DNA of 40,633 bases from the NCBI GenBank assembly GCA_947176775.1, contig CAMWRY010000003.1, positions 1 to 40,633 of the forward strand, written 5' to 3'. Positions 9,143 to 17,255 of this stretch are shown one piece after another. The stretch comes from an uncultured Bacteroides sp. Its GTDB lineage: Bacteria; Bacteroidota; Bacteroidia; Bacteroidales; Bacteroidaceae. Numbering within the stretch: position 1 is the first letter of the stretch; every line of letters begins with the position of its first letter. Below the pieces are notes generated by a model that made no database searches, was not told the DNA's origin, and was given only the letters and a program-made list of their open reading frames with translations. The position numbers and the translations under genes were made by a program.

Positions 9143-9208
9143 GAGTGCAGTAAGACTGCAAAAGGCTTGCACTGCTTTTGCAGCAGGAAGTTACTGAATA
9201 AAAGTCTG

Positions 9209-10177
9209 TTATTTCATCCTCCAATCTTCCGTCAGCCGGAAGCCACGCAGCAGTTCGTCCGTCTTCAGACGCTTCTTGCCCGGAAGCTGGAGGGAGCGGA
9301 TGCCGACGAAGCCATCCTCGGCAGCCACGTGCAGGTAAGTCTTCCCGTCCGTCCGCAACGTGCCGGGAGTGAATTGATGGGGCTGCGCAATCTTTTCCGT
9401 CTCGAATACCTTTACCACGACCGATTCGCCGTCGGGCTGCACCAGTTCCGTCCAAGCGGCAGGATAGGGAGAGAGGCCGCGCACAAAGTCATAGATGCGC
9501 TTCACGGGGCGATCCCACGCGATACGGCAGGTCTCCTTGAAGATTTTCGGCGCCGGGCGCAGTTCGCCCACAACAGCCATCTCCTCCTGCGGAATGCGCT
9601 TCACCGTGTCGTTCAGGATGGCATCCACCGTTTCCACCACCAGACGGCCGCCCAGCGTCATCAGTTTGTCGTGCACCACGCCCACGTTGTCCGTATCGGC
9701 AATGGGCACACGCACCTGCTGTATTACCTCACCCGTGTCGATCTCGTGTTTCAGGAAGAAGGTCGTGATGCCCGTCTCCGTATCTCCGTTGATCACCGCC
9801 CAGTTGATGGGAGCCGCGCCGCGATACTGCGGCAGCAACGAGGCATGCAGGTTGAAAGTGCCCAGCCTCGGCATGTTCCATACCACCTCGGGCAGCATGC
9901 GGAACGCCACCACAATCTGCAAATCGGCCTCCCAGGCATGCAACGCCTCCAGAAAAGCCTCATCCTTCAGTTTCTCCGGCTGAAGGAGCGGCAGATCGTG
10001 CTCCAGCGCATACTGCTTCACCGGCGAGTACTGCACCTTATGACCACGTCCGGCAGGTTTGTCGGGCATCGTGATGACGCCCACTACGTTGTAACCGCCC
10101 TCTATCAGGCAACGAAGGGCCTCCACCGCAAAGTCGGGAGTGCCCATATAAACGATTCGTAACTCTTCTTTCTTCAT
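9209..10177 (-). CDS. fmt: Methionyl-tRNA formyltransferase
   Basis: Fmt formylates initiator Met-tRNA using 10-formyl-tetrahydrofolate. The 322-residue protein has the N-terminal formyltransferase domain with YMGTPDFAVEAL at residues 10-21. The catalytic Asn109 and His111 are in FNLHASLLPQYRGAAPINW, and Asp147 is in HEIDTGEV. The C-terminal oligonucleotide-binding domain starts near residue 205 with the usual WDRPVKRIYDFVRGLSPYP. It lies 21 bases after the ClC channel gene on the same strand and is followed by the hairpin-repeat array. Confidence 0.97.
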   Translation of the reverse strand: MKKEELRIVYMGTPDFAVEALRCLIEGGYNVVGVITMPDKPAGRGHKVQYSPVKQYALEHDLPLLQPEKLKDEAFLEALHAWEADLQIVVAFRMLPEVVWNMPRLGTFNLHASLLPQYRGAAPINWAVINGDTETGITTFFLKHEIDTGEVIQQVRVPIADTDNVGVVHDKLMTLGGRLVVETVDAILNDTVKRIPQEEMAVVGELRPAPKIFKETCRIAWDRPVKRIYDFVRGLSPYPAAWTELVQPDGESVVVKVFETEKIAQPHQFTPGTLRTDGKTYLHVAAEDGFVGIRSLQLPGKKRLKTDELLRGFRLTEDWRMK

Positions 10178-10198
10178 GCTCTTTCTTTTAGAATCTTG

Positions 10199-11989
10199 TC
10201 AGTCTTCCGAGAAGTGCACCAGCACCTCGCGGTAGGAATTGAATATCTTCGACTTGGACACAAAACCCAAGTATCTGTTTTCCGAGTCCACCACCGGCAG
10301 GTTCCATGCCTTCGTATCGTCGAAGGTGCGCATCACCTGCTCCATGCTGTCCGTATCGTACAGGCGTGCCGGAGCCGAAGTCATGAACTTGCCCACCGTG
10401 AAGCGGTGATACAACTCCTGCCTGAACATGATGTTTCGGATGTCGTCCAGCAGGACGATGCCCATCAGCACGCCTGCCTGGTCCGTCACCGGGAAGACGT
10501 TGCGACGGGAAGAGGAGATGGCCTTCACCAGCTCGCCCAGGTCCATCTCCGGGCGCACGGTCTTGAAGTCCTTCTCCACCACGTTCTCCATCTTCATCAG
10601 CGTCAGTATGGCCTTGTCCTTGTGGTGAGTCAACAGCTCGCCCTTCTTGGCCAAGCGCATGGAGTAGATACTGTGAGGCTCGAACACGATGATAGTCAGG
10701 TAGGAGCTGACCGAAACAATCATCAGGGGCAGGAAGAGGTCGTACCCACCCGTCAGTTCGGCTATCAGGAACACGCCCGTCAGCGGAGCGTGCATCACGC
10801 CGCTCATCACGCCTGCCATGCCCATCAGGGCAAAATTCTTCTCGGGCAGAAAAGCTGTCACCTCGAACTCATTGCTGAAGTGGGCAAACACAAACCCGGC
10901 GATGCACCCCAGGTACAAAGAGGGCGCAAAGATACCGCCACAACCGCCGCCGCCATTCGTGGCACTCGAGGCAAAGACCTTGAAAAGAATAATCAGCACC
11001 AGGTAGAGCAGCAGCAGATTGCCGTGCCCGTAGAAGAAGGAGTTGTTCATCACCGTGTCCCACTGCTCGTTGCTCACGCCGTTCAGCAGCAGCTCTATCG
11101 TGTTGTACCCCTCGCCGTAGAGCGGCGGAAAGAGGAAAATCAGGATGCTCAGCATGGCACCGCCCAGCATCAGTTTCTTATAAGGAGTCTTCAGCCTGCC
11201 GAACACGCCCTCCACCGAATTCATGGCCCGGGTGAAATAGAGCGACACCAGTCCGCAGAAGATACCCAGCAGGATGACATAGGGAATGCGCTCCAGCGCG
11301 AAAGGCTGGTCCAGATGGAACTTGAACATGGCGTCCGTGCCCGACACGATGTAGGACACGGTGGCCGCCGTCACGGCCGATATCAGCAGAGGCAGCAGCG
11401 AGGACATCGTCAGGTCTATCATCAGCACCTCCAGCGTGAACACCAGTCCGGCAATCGGCGCCTTGAAGATGCCGGCCACCGCACCGGCAGCACCACATCC
11501 CACCAGCAGCATCAGCGTGCGGTGCTCCATCTTGAAGATGCTTCCCAGGTTGGAACCGATGGCCGAACCCGTCAGCACAATCGGCGCCTCCGCCCCGACC
11601 GACCCACCGAAACCGATGGTGATGGAACTGGCGATGATGGACGACCACGCGTTATGACGCTTGATGCGCCCCTGCCGCCGTGAAATGGCATACAGAATCT
11701 TGGTCACTCCGTGGCTGATGTCGTCTCTCACCACCTGGCGCACGAACACTCCGGCCAGGAAGATGCCCACCACCGGATAGACCAGGTATAGGTAGTTGGC
11801 CTCCGTTGTATTGAAGTTCTCTGTCAGGAAGTTCTGTATCCAGTGTATGATAACCTTCAGTATCAAGGCAGCAAATGCCGTAAAGATACCTACCAGAAAG
11901 CTGAGAATCAAGATAAACTGCTTCTCCTTGATATTCTTCTCGCGCCACAGGATGAAACGTTGCAGCACGCTGTTCTTCTCTTCTGTCAT
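10199..11989 (-). CDS. ClC-family chloride channel/antiporter with CBS domains
   Basis: This 596-residue membrane protein has the ClC signature loops. GSVGAEAPIVLTGSAIG carries the gating glutamate (the GREGP position of E. coli ClcA), and GGGGCGGIFAPSLYLG corresponds to the GxFxP loop. About ten membrane helices occupy residues 20-440. A cytosolic pair of CBS domains fills residues 450-596; such domains bind adenine nucleotides and tune gating. Because the glutamate is present, proton-coupled exchange is more likely than a pure channel, but that is inference. It starts 16 bases after tsaC and ends 21 bases before fmt, so it belongs to the same run. Confidence 0.93.
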   Translation of the reverse strand: MTEEKNSVLQRFILWREKNIKEKQFILILSFLVGIFTAFAALILKVIIHWIQNFLTENFNTTEANYLYLVYPVVGIFLAGVFVRQVVRDDISHGVTKILYAISRRQGRIKRHNAWSSIIASSITIGFGGSVGAEAPIVLTGSAIGSNLGSIFKMEHRTLMLLVGCGAAGAVAGIFKAPIAGLVFTLEVLMIDLTMSSLLPLLISAVTAATVSYIVSGTDAMFKFHLDQPFALERIPYVILLGIFCGLVSLYFTRAMNSVEGVFGRLKTPYKKLMLGGAMLSILIFLFPPLYGEGYNTIELLLNGVSNEQWDTVMNNSFFYGHGNLLLLYLVLIILFKVFASSATNGGGGCGGIFAPSLYLGCIAGFVFAHFSNEFEVTAFLPEKNFALMGMAGVMSGVMHAPLTGVFLIAELTGGYDLFLPLMIVSVSSYLTIIVFEPHSIYSMRLAKKGELLTHHKDKAILTLMKMENVVEKDFKTVRPEMDLGELVKAISSSRRNVFPVTDQAGVLMGIVLLDDIRNIMFRQELYHRFTVGKFMTSAPARLYDTDSMEQVMRTFDDTKAWNLPVVDSENRYLGFVSKSKIFNSYREVLVHFSED

Positions 11990-12005
11990 CTTCCTTCCTC
12001 CCCGT

Positions 12006-12569
12006 TTATTCGCGAATAATCTTGATGACTCCCCCCTTGCCCAGCTTGATGATGCTGGAGGGCTTCGGCCGCCCCGTCTCCTCGCGCCGGCACTCCACCA
12101 CGTAGTCCACGGCTGCCTTTATCTCCTCGCTTATCTCGCCGAAGCTGCTCGGCGAAGGCTGTCCGCTCACATTGGCCGAAGTAGAGACAATCGCCTTGCG
12201 GAACTGCTGGCAGAGGCGTTTCGAAAAAGGCTCGTTCGTCACCCGGATGCCCACGCTGCCGTCCTCGGCCAGCAGGTTGGGTGCCAGGTTGCGCGCACCG
12301 GAGTAGATGATGGTAAGCGGCTTGTCGGCCAGCTCTATCAAGTCCCAAGCCACCTCCGGCACATCCTGCACGTAGAAGTCCACCTTCACGGGCGAATCCA
12401 CCAGCACCAGCATCGCCTTGCTGTCCAGGCGTTGCTTTATCTCATACACGCGGCGCACCGCCTCTTCATTGGTAGCATCGCATCCTATCCCCCAAATGGT
12501 ATCGGTGGGATACAGAATCACTCCACCTTCACGCATCACTTGGCAGGCTTTTTTAATATCTTCTATCAT
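12006..12569 (-). CDS. tsaC: Threonylcarbamoyl-AMP synthase (Sua5/YrdC/YciO)
   Basis: This enzyme makes threonylcarbamoyl-AMP from threonine, bicarbonate and ATP, the first step of the universal t6A modification of tRNA position 37. The YrdC fold signatures are GGVILYPTDTIWGIGCDA near the start, the KQRLDSKAML region with the conserved Lys and Arg, and STSANVSG. I chose the ATG at 12569 (187 residues). A longer open frame to 12650 would run through the divergent promoter and add a segment without similarity. It heads the minus-strand housekeeping run and shares a two-way promoter with the thioesterase. Confidence 0.92.
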   Translation of the reverse strand: MIEDIKKACQVMREGGVILYPTDTIWGIGCDATNEEAVRRVYEIKQRLDSKAMLVLVDSPVKVDFYVQDVPEVAWDLIELADKPLTIIYSGARNLAPNLLAEDGSVGIRVTNEPFSKRLCQQFRKAIVSTSANVSGQPSPSSFGEISEEIKAAVDYVVECRREETGRPKPSSIIKLGKGGVIKIIRE

Positions 12570-12600
12570 TTCTTGGTGTATAAAAACGATGATTAACATG

Positions 12601-12617
12601 CAAAAGTAGTACTTTTG
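12601..12617. promoter_or_regulatory. Back-to-back divergent -7 boxes
   Basis: CAAAAGTAGTACTTTTG is a near-perfect palindrome made of two TACTTTTG boxes pointing away from each other. One (12608-12601) serves tsaC and the other (12610-12617) serves the thioesterase. A loose TTG -33 candidate for tsaC lies at 12633-12631; none is clear for the other side. Confidence 0.6.
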
Positions 12618-12649
12618 TGCCATTAATAAACAATGTTTAAGAGAAAACA

Positions 12650-13084
12650 ATGGGAGAAATTCAATTTAACCACACCTTGCCCATCCAATTGCGTTTTAAC
12701 GATGTTGACAAATTCGGGCATGTAAACAACACAGTCTATTTCTCTTTCTATGATTTGGGAAAAACGGAATACTTTGCCTCCGTGTGTCCGCATATCGATT
12801 GGGAAAAGGATGGCATCGTTGTGGTCCACATCGAAGCCGACTTCTTGGCCCAGATTTTCAGCTCGGACCGCATCGCCGTACAAACCGCCGTAACGGAAAT
12901 CGGAACCAAAAGCTTCAAACTGGCCCAACGGGTCATCAACATGGATACACAGGAAGTGAAATGCGTATGCACCTCGGTCATGGTCACTTTCGACCTCACC
13001 AGGCGTGAAGCCAAACCAATAGAGGAGGAATGGATTGAAGCCATCTGCAAATATGAAGGAAAAGATTTGAGGAAACAGAAATAA
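12650..13084 (+). CDS. Hot-dog-fold acyl-CoA thioesterase (YbgC/4HBT family)
   Basis: The 144-residue protein has the 4-hydroxybenzoyl-CoA thioesterase signature RFNDVDKFGHVNNTVYFSF at residues 15-33. Asp18/Asp20 and the GHVNN loop are where the catalytic acid and CoA contacts lie in the family. A second hot-dog strand block follows around ADFLAQIFSSDRIAVQT. The length is normal. It probably hydrolyses a medium- or short-chain acyl-CoA in the cytosol; the substrate is not readable. It is divergent from tsaC and is followed after 69 bases by the XylR-like gene, which has its own promoter. Confidence 0.88.
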   Translation: MGEIQFNHTLPIQLRFNDVDKFGHVNNTVYFSFYDLGKTEYFASVCPHIDWEKDGIVVVHIEADFLAQIFSSDRIAVQTAVTEIGTKSFKLAQRVINMDTQEVKCVCTSVMVTFDLTRREAKPIEEEWIEAICKYEGKDLRKQK

Positions 13085-13089
13085 AGCCC

Positions 13090-13097
13090 TATATTTG
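13090..13097 (+). promoter_or_regulatory. -7 box of the XylR-like regulator
   Basis: TATATTTG matches TAnnTTTG exactly and starts inside the last bases after the thioesterase stop. It gives a leader of about 50 bases. Confidence 0.5.
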
Positions 13098-13102
13098 CCT
13101 GC

Positions 13103-13147
13103 CGGGGTACCCCGTACACTACTAACTATCAGAGATACATTGTATCT
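13103..13147. promoter_or_regulatory. Two perfect palindromes in the regulator's leader
   Basis: CGGGGTACCCCG (13103-13114) sits at the expected transcription start. AGATACA-T-TGTATCT (13133-13147) ends six bases before the ATG at 13154. Either could be an autoregulatory operator, and the second could also fold in the mRNA over the start region. Confidence 0.4.
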
Positions 13148-13153
13148 ACAGCT

Positions 13154-14332
13154 ATGATTCGATTGATATTACTGACTGACTTTACCGAATCCTTCTCCTA
13201 CAACCTGCTGAAAGGAGTGCTGGCCTACTCCAAGAGCCACGAGCCCTGGGTGGTATGCCGGATGCCGCCTTCCTACAAACGGACCTACGGCATAGAAGGC
13301 GTACTGAAATGGGCCAAAAGCTGGCAGGCGGATGCCATTATCGGGCAGTTTGACAACGATGACAATGTAGACCTTTTCCGCCAAAACGGAATCATTGCCG
13401 TTGCCCAAGACTACAAGGCGAGGTTCAGCAACATTCCCAACATCACGGGCGACTACCGCAACACCGGCAAGATGGCAGCGGAGTTCTTCCTGAGCAAGGG
13501 GTTCCAGCACTTCGCCTTCTATGGCTATCGCGATGCCGTCTGGTCCCAGGAGCGTTGCGAGGGTTTCTACGAGTGTATCGCTGCCCACGGTTTCGGGAGC
13601 AACTTCTCTTCCTATCAGGAACAATCGCTCGACGACCTGTGGTTCTACGAAGCTCCTCCCCTGCTCAATTGGCTCCAATCGTTGCCGCAACCCACAGCCC
13701 TTATGGCCTGCGACGACAATCAGGGCAACCGCATCACCGAAATCTGCAAAGTCAACAACATCCGAGTGCCCGAGAAGATTGCCATTCTGGGCGTGGACAA
13801 TGACGAGATTATATGCAACCTGTCCGACCCTCCTTTGTCCAGCATCAACCACAACATTGTCAGAGGAGGATTCGAGGCCGCCGAACTCATAGAGCAGCTG
13901 CTGAACGACGAGGAGAGCACCTACCAGGACGTAGTGCTTCGCCCGGTGAATGTCGTCAACCGGCTCTCCACCGACTTCTACTCTACGACGGACGTTCATA
14001 TCCATACTGCCCTGAAGTATATCCATCAGAATCTGTCCAACGACATCAGCGTGTCGGACATCGTCAAGGAAGTGCCCTTGTCCAGGCGGTTGCTGGAAAT
14101 GCGCTTCAAGGAGGTCACCAAACAGTCCATCCACAAGTACATCCTGAGTCTCAGAATGGAGCGTTTCGCCCAATTACTGCTGGCCGGCAACGACCCGATT
14201 GCAGACGTAGCGGCACAAGTGGGAATCACAAACCTGAAGAACCTGTCGCGCCAGTTCAAGGCTTTAAAAAATATGTCACCCAACGAATACAGGAAAAAGA
14301 ATCGGACAAAAGACCGGAACCACGAAAGCTGA
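13154..14332 (+). CDS. XylR-like regulator: sugar-binding domain plus AraC HTH
   Basis: The 392-residue protein combines a LacI/periplasmic-binding-type ligand domain (residues 1-270, with FFLSKGFQHFAFYG and the AILGVDNDEIICNLSDPPLSS hinge strand) with an AraC-type double helix-turn-helix at about 285-385 (YIHQNLSNDISVSDIVKEV, then DVAAQVGITNLKNLSRQFK). This is the build of E. coli XylR and its Bacteroides relatives, which sense a sugar and act on a nearby transporter or catabolic operon. The ligand and target are unknown; the kduI region and the glycan operon are both candidates by proximity only. The gene ends four bases before a decayed minus-strand gene. Confidence 0.9.
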   Translation: MIRLILLTDFTESFSYNLLKGVLAYSKSHEPWVVCRMPPSYKRTYGIEGVLKWAKSWQADAIIGQFDNDDNVDLFRQNGIIAVAQDYKARFSNIPNITGDYRNTGKMAAEFFLSKGFQHFAFYGYRDAVWSQERCEGFYECIAAHGFGSNFSSYQEQSLDDLWFYEAPPLLNWLQSLPQPTALMACDDNQGNRITEICKVNNIRVPEKIAILGVDNDEIICNLSDPPLSSINHNIVRGGFEAAELIEQLLNDEESTYQDVVLRPVNVVNRLSTDFYSTTDVHIHTALKYIHQNLSNDISVSDIVKEVPLSRRLLEMRFKEVTKQSIHKYILSLRMERFAQLLLAGNDPIADVAAQVGITNLKNLSRQFKALKNMSPNEYRKKNRTKDRNHES

Positions 14333-14336
14333 TTCT

Positions 14337-14841
14337 TTAAGAAAAAAATGTATATCCGAAAAAGGCCGCTTCGGAACGCTGCTGCCAGTACTCTTCCAGG
14401 ATGTTGGCAAGGAAGAACCTTCCGCCCTTGATGGCTCCCCATTATCACCGGTCGCCGGTCATCGACCAGGTGGTGTATCGCTTCTGCATTCTCGGGATGC
14501 CTTCGTCGGGTACTTGTGCTTTTTTCTGTCCGCCGCCCACGCCCCAGTCCACAAACAGCAGGTATCTGCGGAAGAAGAAGTCCACGGCCACGGTGTTCCC
14601 TCCGGCGCCGTTCACTACTTTGCGTAGAGGTTCTGCTTGGCAAATGCCGCGCCGGTGCTTCGGTATTTCTTGCTCCGCGCCATGTTGATGATATAGTAAC
14701 CTTTGTAAGGTCCACCGCCTTTCGGCCAGATACGTTGAATCTTGAAGTTCATGCGGATGCGCTGAACATGATGTCCGCCCACTTCTCCAATTGTAGCCTG
14801 CCTTCTTCACGGGCCTGCTCGATGCTTTGCAGTTTTGCCAT
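14337..14841 (-). pseudogene. Decayed phage-like hypothetical gene
   Basis: A coding trace can be followed on the minus strand from ATG 14841 but needs several repairs. It starts MAKLQSIEQAREEGRLQLEK, shifts frame after about 28 codons into MNFKIQRIWPKGGGPYKGYY, then continues as VVNGAGGNTVAVDFFFRRYL with a stop (TAG) in between. A tandem TGA-TAA follows before WGAIKGGRFFLANILEEYW and the final stop at 14337. The pattern recalls small structural proteins of Bacteroides prophages, but that is recollection and not proof. No other prophage genes flank it, so it is an isolated remnant. Confidence 0.55.
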
Positions 14842-14917
14842 TGCTTTTCGTTTCTTTTGATGTGATAAATATACGGCAAAGCAGCGGAAGTTCAGCGGAC
14901 GGATTCATAAAGACTCA

Positions 14918-14960
14918 CATTTGGAAACACCTAAATCTTCGGTTTAAGAGTTTCCAAATG
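14918..14960. terminator. Strong hairpin after the toxin gene
   Basis: A perfect 11-bp stem CATTTGGAAAC / GTTTCCAAATG (14918-14928 and 14950-14960) encloses a 21-base loop that can itself pair in part (TAAATC with GGTTTA). It sits 13 bases beyond the toxin stop codon. There is no long T run, so it may act as an mRNA end or an insulator. Confidence 0.45.
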
Positions 14961-14972
14961 CAAGTTAAATAG

Positions 14973-15251
14973 CTATTTCTGGTTGTAGTGTCCTTTTGCG
15001 GAAATCACTGTAACAGTCACTATTTCTTCTTCAATGGTATAAATCATTCGATTAAACCTGTCTATTCTTCTACTTCAAAATCCCGAAAGGTTGTTTTTTA
15101 AGGCTTCTACTTGTCCCGTTCCTGTGGTGGGATGTTCTCTTAATTCTAAGAGCAACCTTTCAATTTTGGCTATTGCAGCTTTATTCCCTGCTTTTTTCAG
15201 TTCTGCAATATCTTGTACCGCTTTAGGCTCAAACTCAATGATATATGCCAT
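14973..15251 (-). pseudogene. Txe/YoeB-type toxin with an in-frame TGA stop
   Basis: The reading frame gives 92 codons, the normal size of YoeB/Txe mRNA interferases, which cut mRNA at the ribosome. It begins MAYIIEFEPKAVQDIAELKK and ends VTVTVISAKGHYNQK, the usual C-terminal strand with a His-Tyr near the end. Codon 59 (15077-15075) is TGA in the block LSGF-stop-SRRIDRFNRMIY, where the family has a tryptophan (LSGYWSRRI). A single TGG to TGA change would explain it. The start codon lies one base after the antitoxin stop, so the pair was one operon. The toxin is most likely dead. Confidence 0.8.
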
Positions 15252-15252
15252 A

Positions 15253-15567
15253 TCAAAGACTTTTGATAAAATTTGTAATATCTTCCGCAGAGTGCAAAAC
15301 TACGGTAGCTTTTGTTTTTCCCTCTTTGTGTTCTCTTACTCGTTCTTCTACTTCTGCAAGATTGGCAGAATTTGCAAAGTATGCGTCACCGCTTGGGCTT
15401 GGGTTTGAAATCTCAATCTTTAGGGTGTCAGCTTTTGAAACTAAAATGTATTCAATAAAAGCCTTTAAGCTTTTGCCCTGTGAAGCGGCCATGATAGACA
15501 GTTTTTGTAAAGTTTCAATAGGTAAATCAATGTTTTTCCTTTTCTTATGTAATGCTATTGTTGCCAT
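15253..15567 (-). CDS. Antitoxin of the Txe/YoeB-type pair
   Basis: This 104-residue protein begins with a ribbon-helix-helix-like segment, NIDLPIETLQKLSIMAASQG, suited to DNA binding. An acidic, flexible C-terminal half with VEERVREHKEG and EDITNFIKSL probably wraps the toxin. It is the first gene of a two-gene unit whose toxin has a nonsense codon. The frame itself is intact. An AT-rich palindrome at 15607-15623 just upstream may be its operator. I cannot assign it to a named antitoxin family with certainty. Confidence 0.7.
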   Translation of the reverse strand: MATIALHKKRKNIDLPIETLQKLSIMAASQGKSLKAFIEYILVSKADTLKIEISNPSPSGDAYFANSANLAEVEERVREHKEGKTKATVVLHSAEDITNFIKSL

Positions 15568-15606
15568 AATCTTTTAGTGTTTTTACAAAGGTGGAAAATA
15601 TATATT

Positions 15607-15623
15607 ATATACACAAAGTATAT
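15607..15623. promoter_or_regulatory. Palindrome upstream of the antitoxin
   Basis: ATATAC-ACAAA-GTATAT is an inverted repeat with 6-bp arms, 40 bases before the antitoxin start, in AT-rich DNA suited to a promoter. Antitoxins usually repress their own operon by binding such a site. The rest of the 224-base gap (15568-15791) shows nothing clear. Confidence 0.4.
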
Positions 15624-15791
15624 TATTGATTTAACATAAGCAAGCAAGATAAAAAAACATTTCATAGTTTACAAAAATACGAAATTACATCTGTTTTGCA
15701 AACCATATCAGCTTTTAACACTGTCAGCTCCCACGAAGAGTGATATAGCTGATGGAAAGCACATTACGCTCCACATACATTAGAACGTCAT

Positions 15792-17240
15792 CTATTCCGG
15801 CAAGTACAGCATCGTATCCGGCAGAGGTGTTTCCGGAATATTCCGTCCCGAATAGCCCACTTCCAGCTCTTGCCCCATATAGTCTTCAAAATAGAGCACG
15901 CGAAGCTCGTGAAGCCCTTTCTCCAGAGCCACTTTTCCTTCGCGGCGACGGGCACTGTGACCACCGTCGTTGTCTACCACCGGCTGACCGTCGATAGAGA
16001 GTACGGAACCATCGTCCGAATAGGTATAAAAGCGATATACTCCCCTCTCCGGAATCCGTATCAGTGTACGGAATTCATAGGCAAAATGGTCTGTGACAGC
16101 CGCCCCTTCTATCGAGAAGTTCTTCATCTCCCCCTTCTTCACCACCTTGCAAGAGGCGATATCGGCCACCTGTTTGCACTTTCCTTCATAGTAGGTATAT
16201 GCCACGCCATGCTTGCCGGAAGCCACCTGCTTTGCAGGCAGATAGGTCATGGTCTGCGCCTCTTTGGAATTCAGACCGGAGGGATAATAATAGACCGCCT
16301 CGCGCCCCTTGGGAGTCGTAATCCATGTATCGAACTTGAACTGCCCTTCAAACAGCTCAATAATTCGGGCACCTCGGGTCAAAGAGCCATACGCGTCCGC
16401 CCCGGTTACCCGGCCGTAGGCAAGCGCAATGCCACGGTCTATGCCGATGTAGTCATTGTCGTGGTCGTGTCCGGCAAACACACCCATCACATCCTGCATG
16501 TCGGCAAACGAGGCAAACATGCCTGAATTGATGTTAGCGGAGGCCACTCCCCCTTCCAAAGCATTGCCGAAAGTCTTCTCATCGTCCGTCAGTTCGTTGT
16601 ATTCGAGCAGCGGAATGTGGAAGAAGGCCAATGCTGGCACGGGGTTGCCACCGTTTCCGGCTGTAAAACGGGTGCTTTGCTTACGATACCAGTCTATTTG
16701 ATTGAAGTGAATCCAGTCGTAAGCCCCATAAAGCTTGTTCGGCTGATAGTCGTTGGAATCTATGCAATAAAGCAATGCCTCTACACGGTCTTTCTGCCGG
16801 GAACCGTACACCGGTATCACGCAGTTTCCACATCCCATAATCTCCTCCGGCCCCTTGGCACCTACGTAGTAGGGAGATTTCAGAAGAAAATCATAGATGG
16901 CATCCTTAGCCATGTACTCGGCATCGTGGTTTCCCATGGTCACGATAAAAGGAACTTTCGCCTCATTGAATATATCTGTTACCGCTTTCCAGCCTTCCAG
17001 GGCAGGGTCGTCGGTCACCACATCTCCGCTCAGTACTGCCATATCCGGCTGCTCGGCCTTCAGCACCGCCCGAATGGTAGCAGCTGTCTCGGCACACTTG
17101 GACGACTGGGGTGTCCAGTGCAAATCAGTAAACTGAGCCACCACAAACCGGCCATCTTTGAAAAAGAAGCGCTTCTGTCCCACAACCGCCAGCGGCATGC
17201 AGACCCACAAGAGCACTAAGAGAACAACTATTTTCTTCAT
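15792..17240 (-). CDS. Secreted calcineurin-like metallophosphoesterase with C-terminal PA14-like module
   Basis: A signal peptide (residues 1-21, ending PLAVVG) leads into a metallophosphoesterase domain with its motifs in order: FTDLHW (D39, H41), GD at 72-73, GNHD at 103-106, FHIP, and GHDHDND. These residues hold two metal ions. The family cleaves phosphomonoesters or diesters. After about residue 330 comes a PA14-like module with the SDDGSV and VDNDG motifs; this fold often binds carbohydrate. A near relative of that module ends the GH92 protein at the other end of the operon. Last gene of the six-gene unit, 15 bases after GH20. The substrate is not known. Confidence 0.88.
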   Translation of the reverse strand: MKKIVVLLVLLWVCMPLAVVGQKRFFFKDGRFVVAQFTDLHWTPQSSKCAETAATIRAVLKAEQPDMAVLSGDVVTDDPALEGWKAVTDIFNEAKVPFIVTMGNHDAEYMAKDAIYDFLLKSPYYVGAKGPEEIMGCGNCVIPVYGSRQKDRVEALLYCIDSNDYQPNKLYGAYDWIHFNQIDWYRKQSTRFTAGNGGNPVPALAFFHIPLLEYNELTDDEKTFGNALEGGVASANINSGMFASFADMQDVMGVFAGHDHDNDYIGIDRGIALAYGRVTGADAYGSLTRGARIIELFEGQFKFDTWITTPKGREAVYYYPSGLNSKEAQTMTYLPAKQVASGKHGVAYTYYEGKCKQVADIASCKVVKKGEMKNFSIEGAAVTDHFAYEFRTLIRIPERGVYRFYTYSDDGSVLSIDGQPVVDNDGGHSARRREGKVALEKGLHELRVLYFEDYMGQELEVGYSGRNIPETPLPDTMLYLPE

Positions 17241-17255
17241 AATTTCTTAAACCAA

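Noticed and set aside
8982-9197. 71-codon frame reading through the hairpin repeats
   Set aside because: Its sequence is only the translated repeat unit; it has no independent support.
12570-12650. Longer tsaC reading frame starting at 12650
   Set aside because: The extra 27 codons cover the divergent promoter, begin with TTG and show no YrdC similarity.
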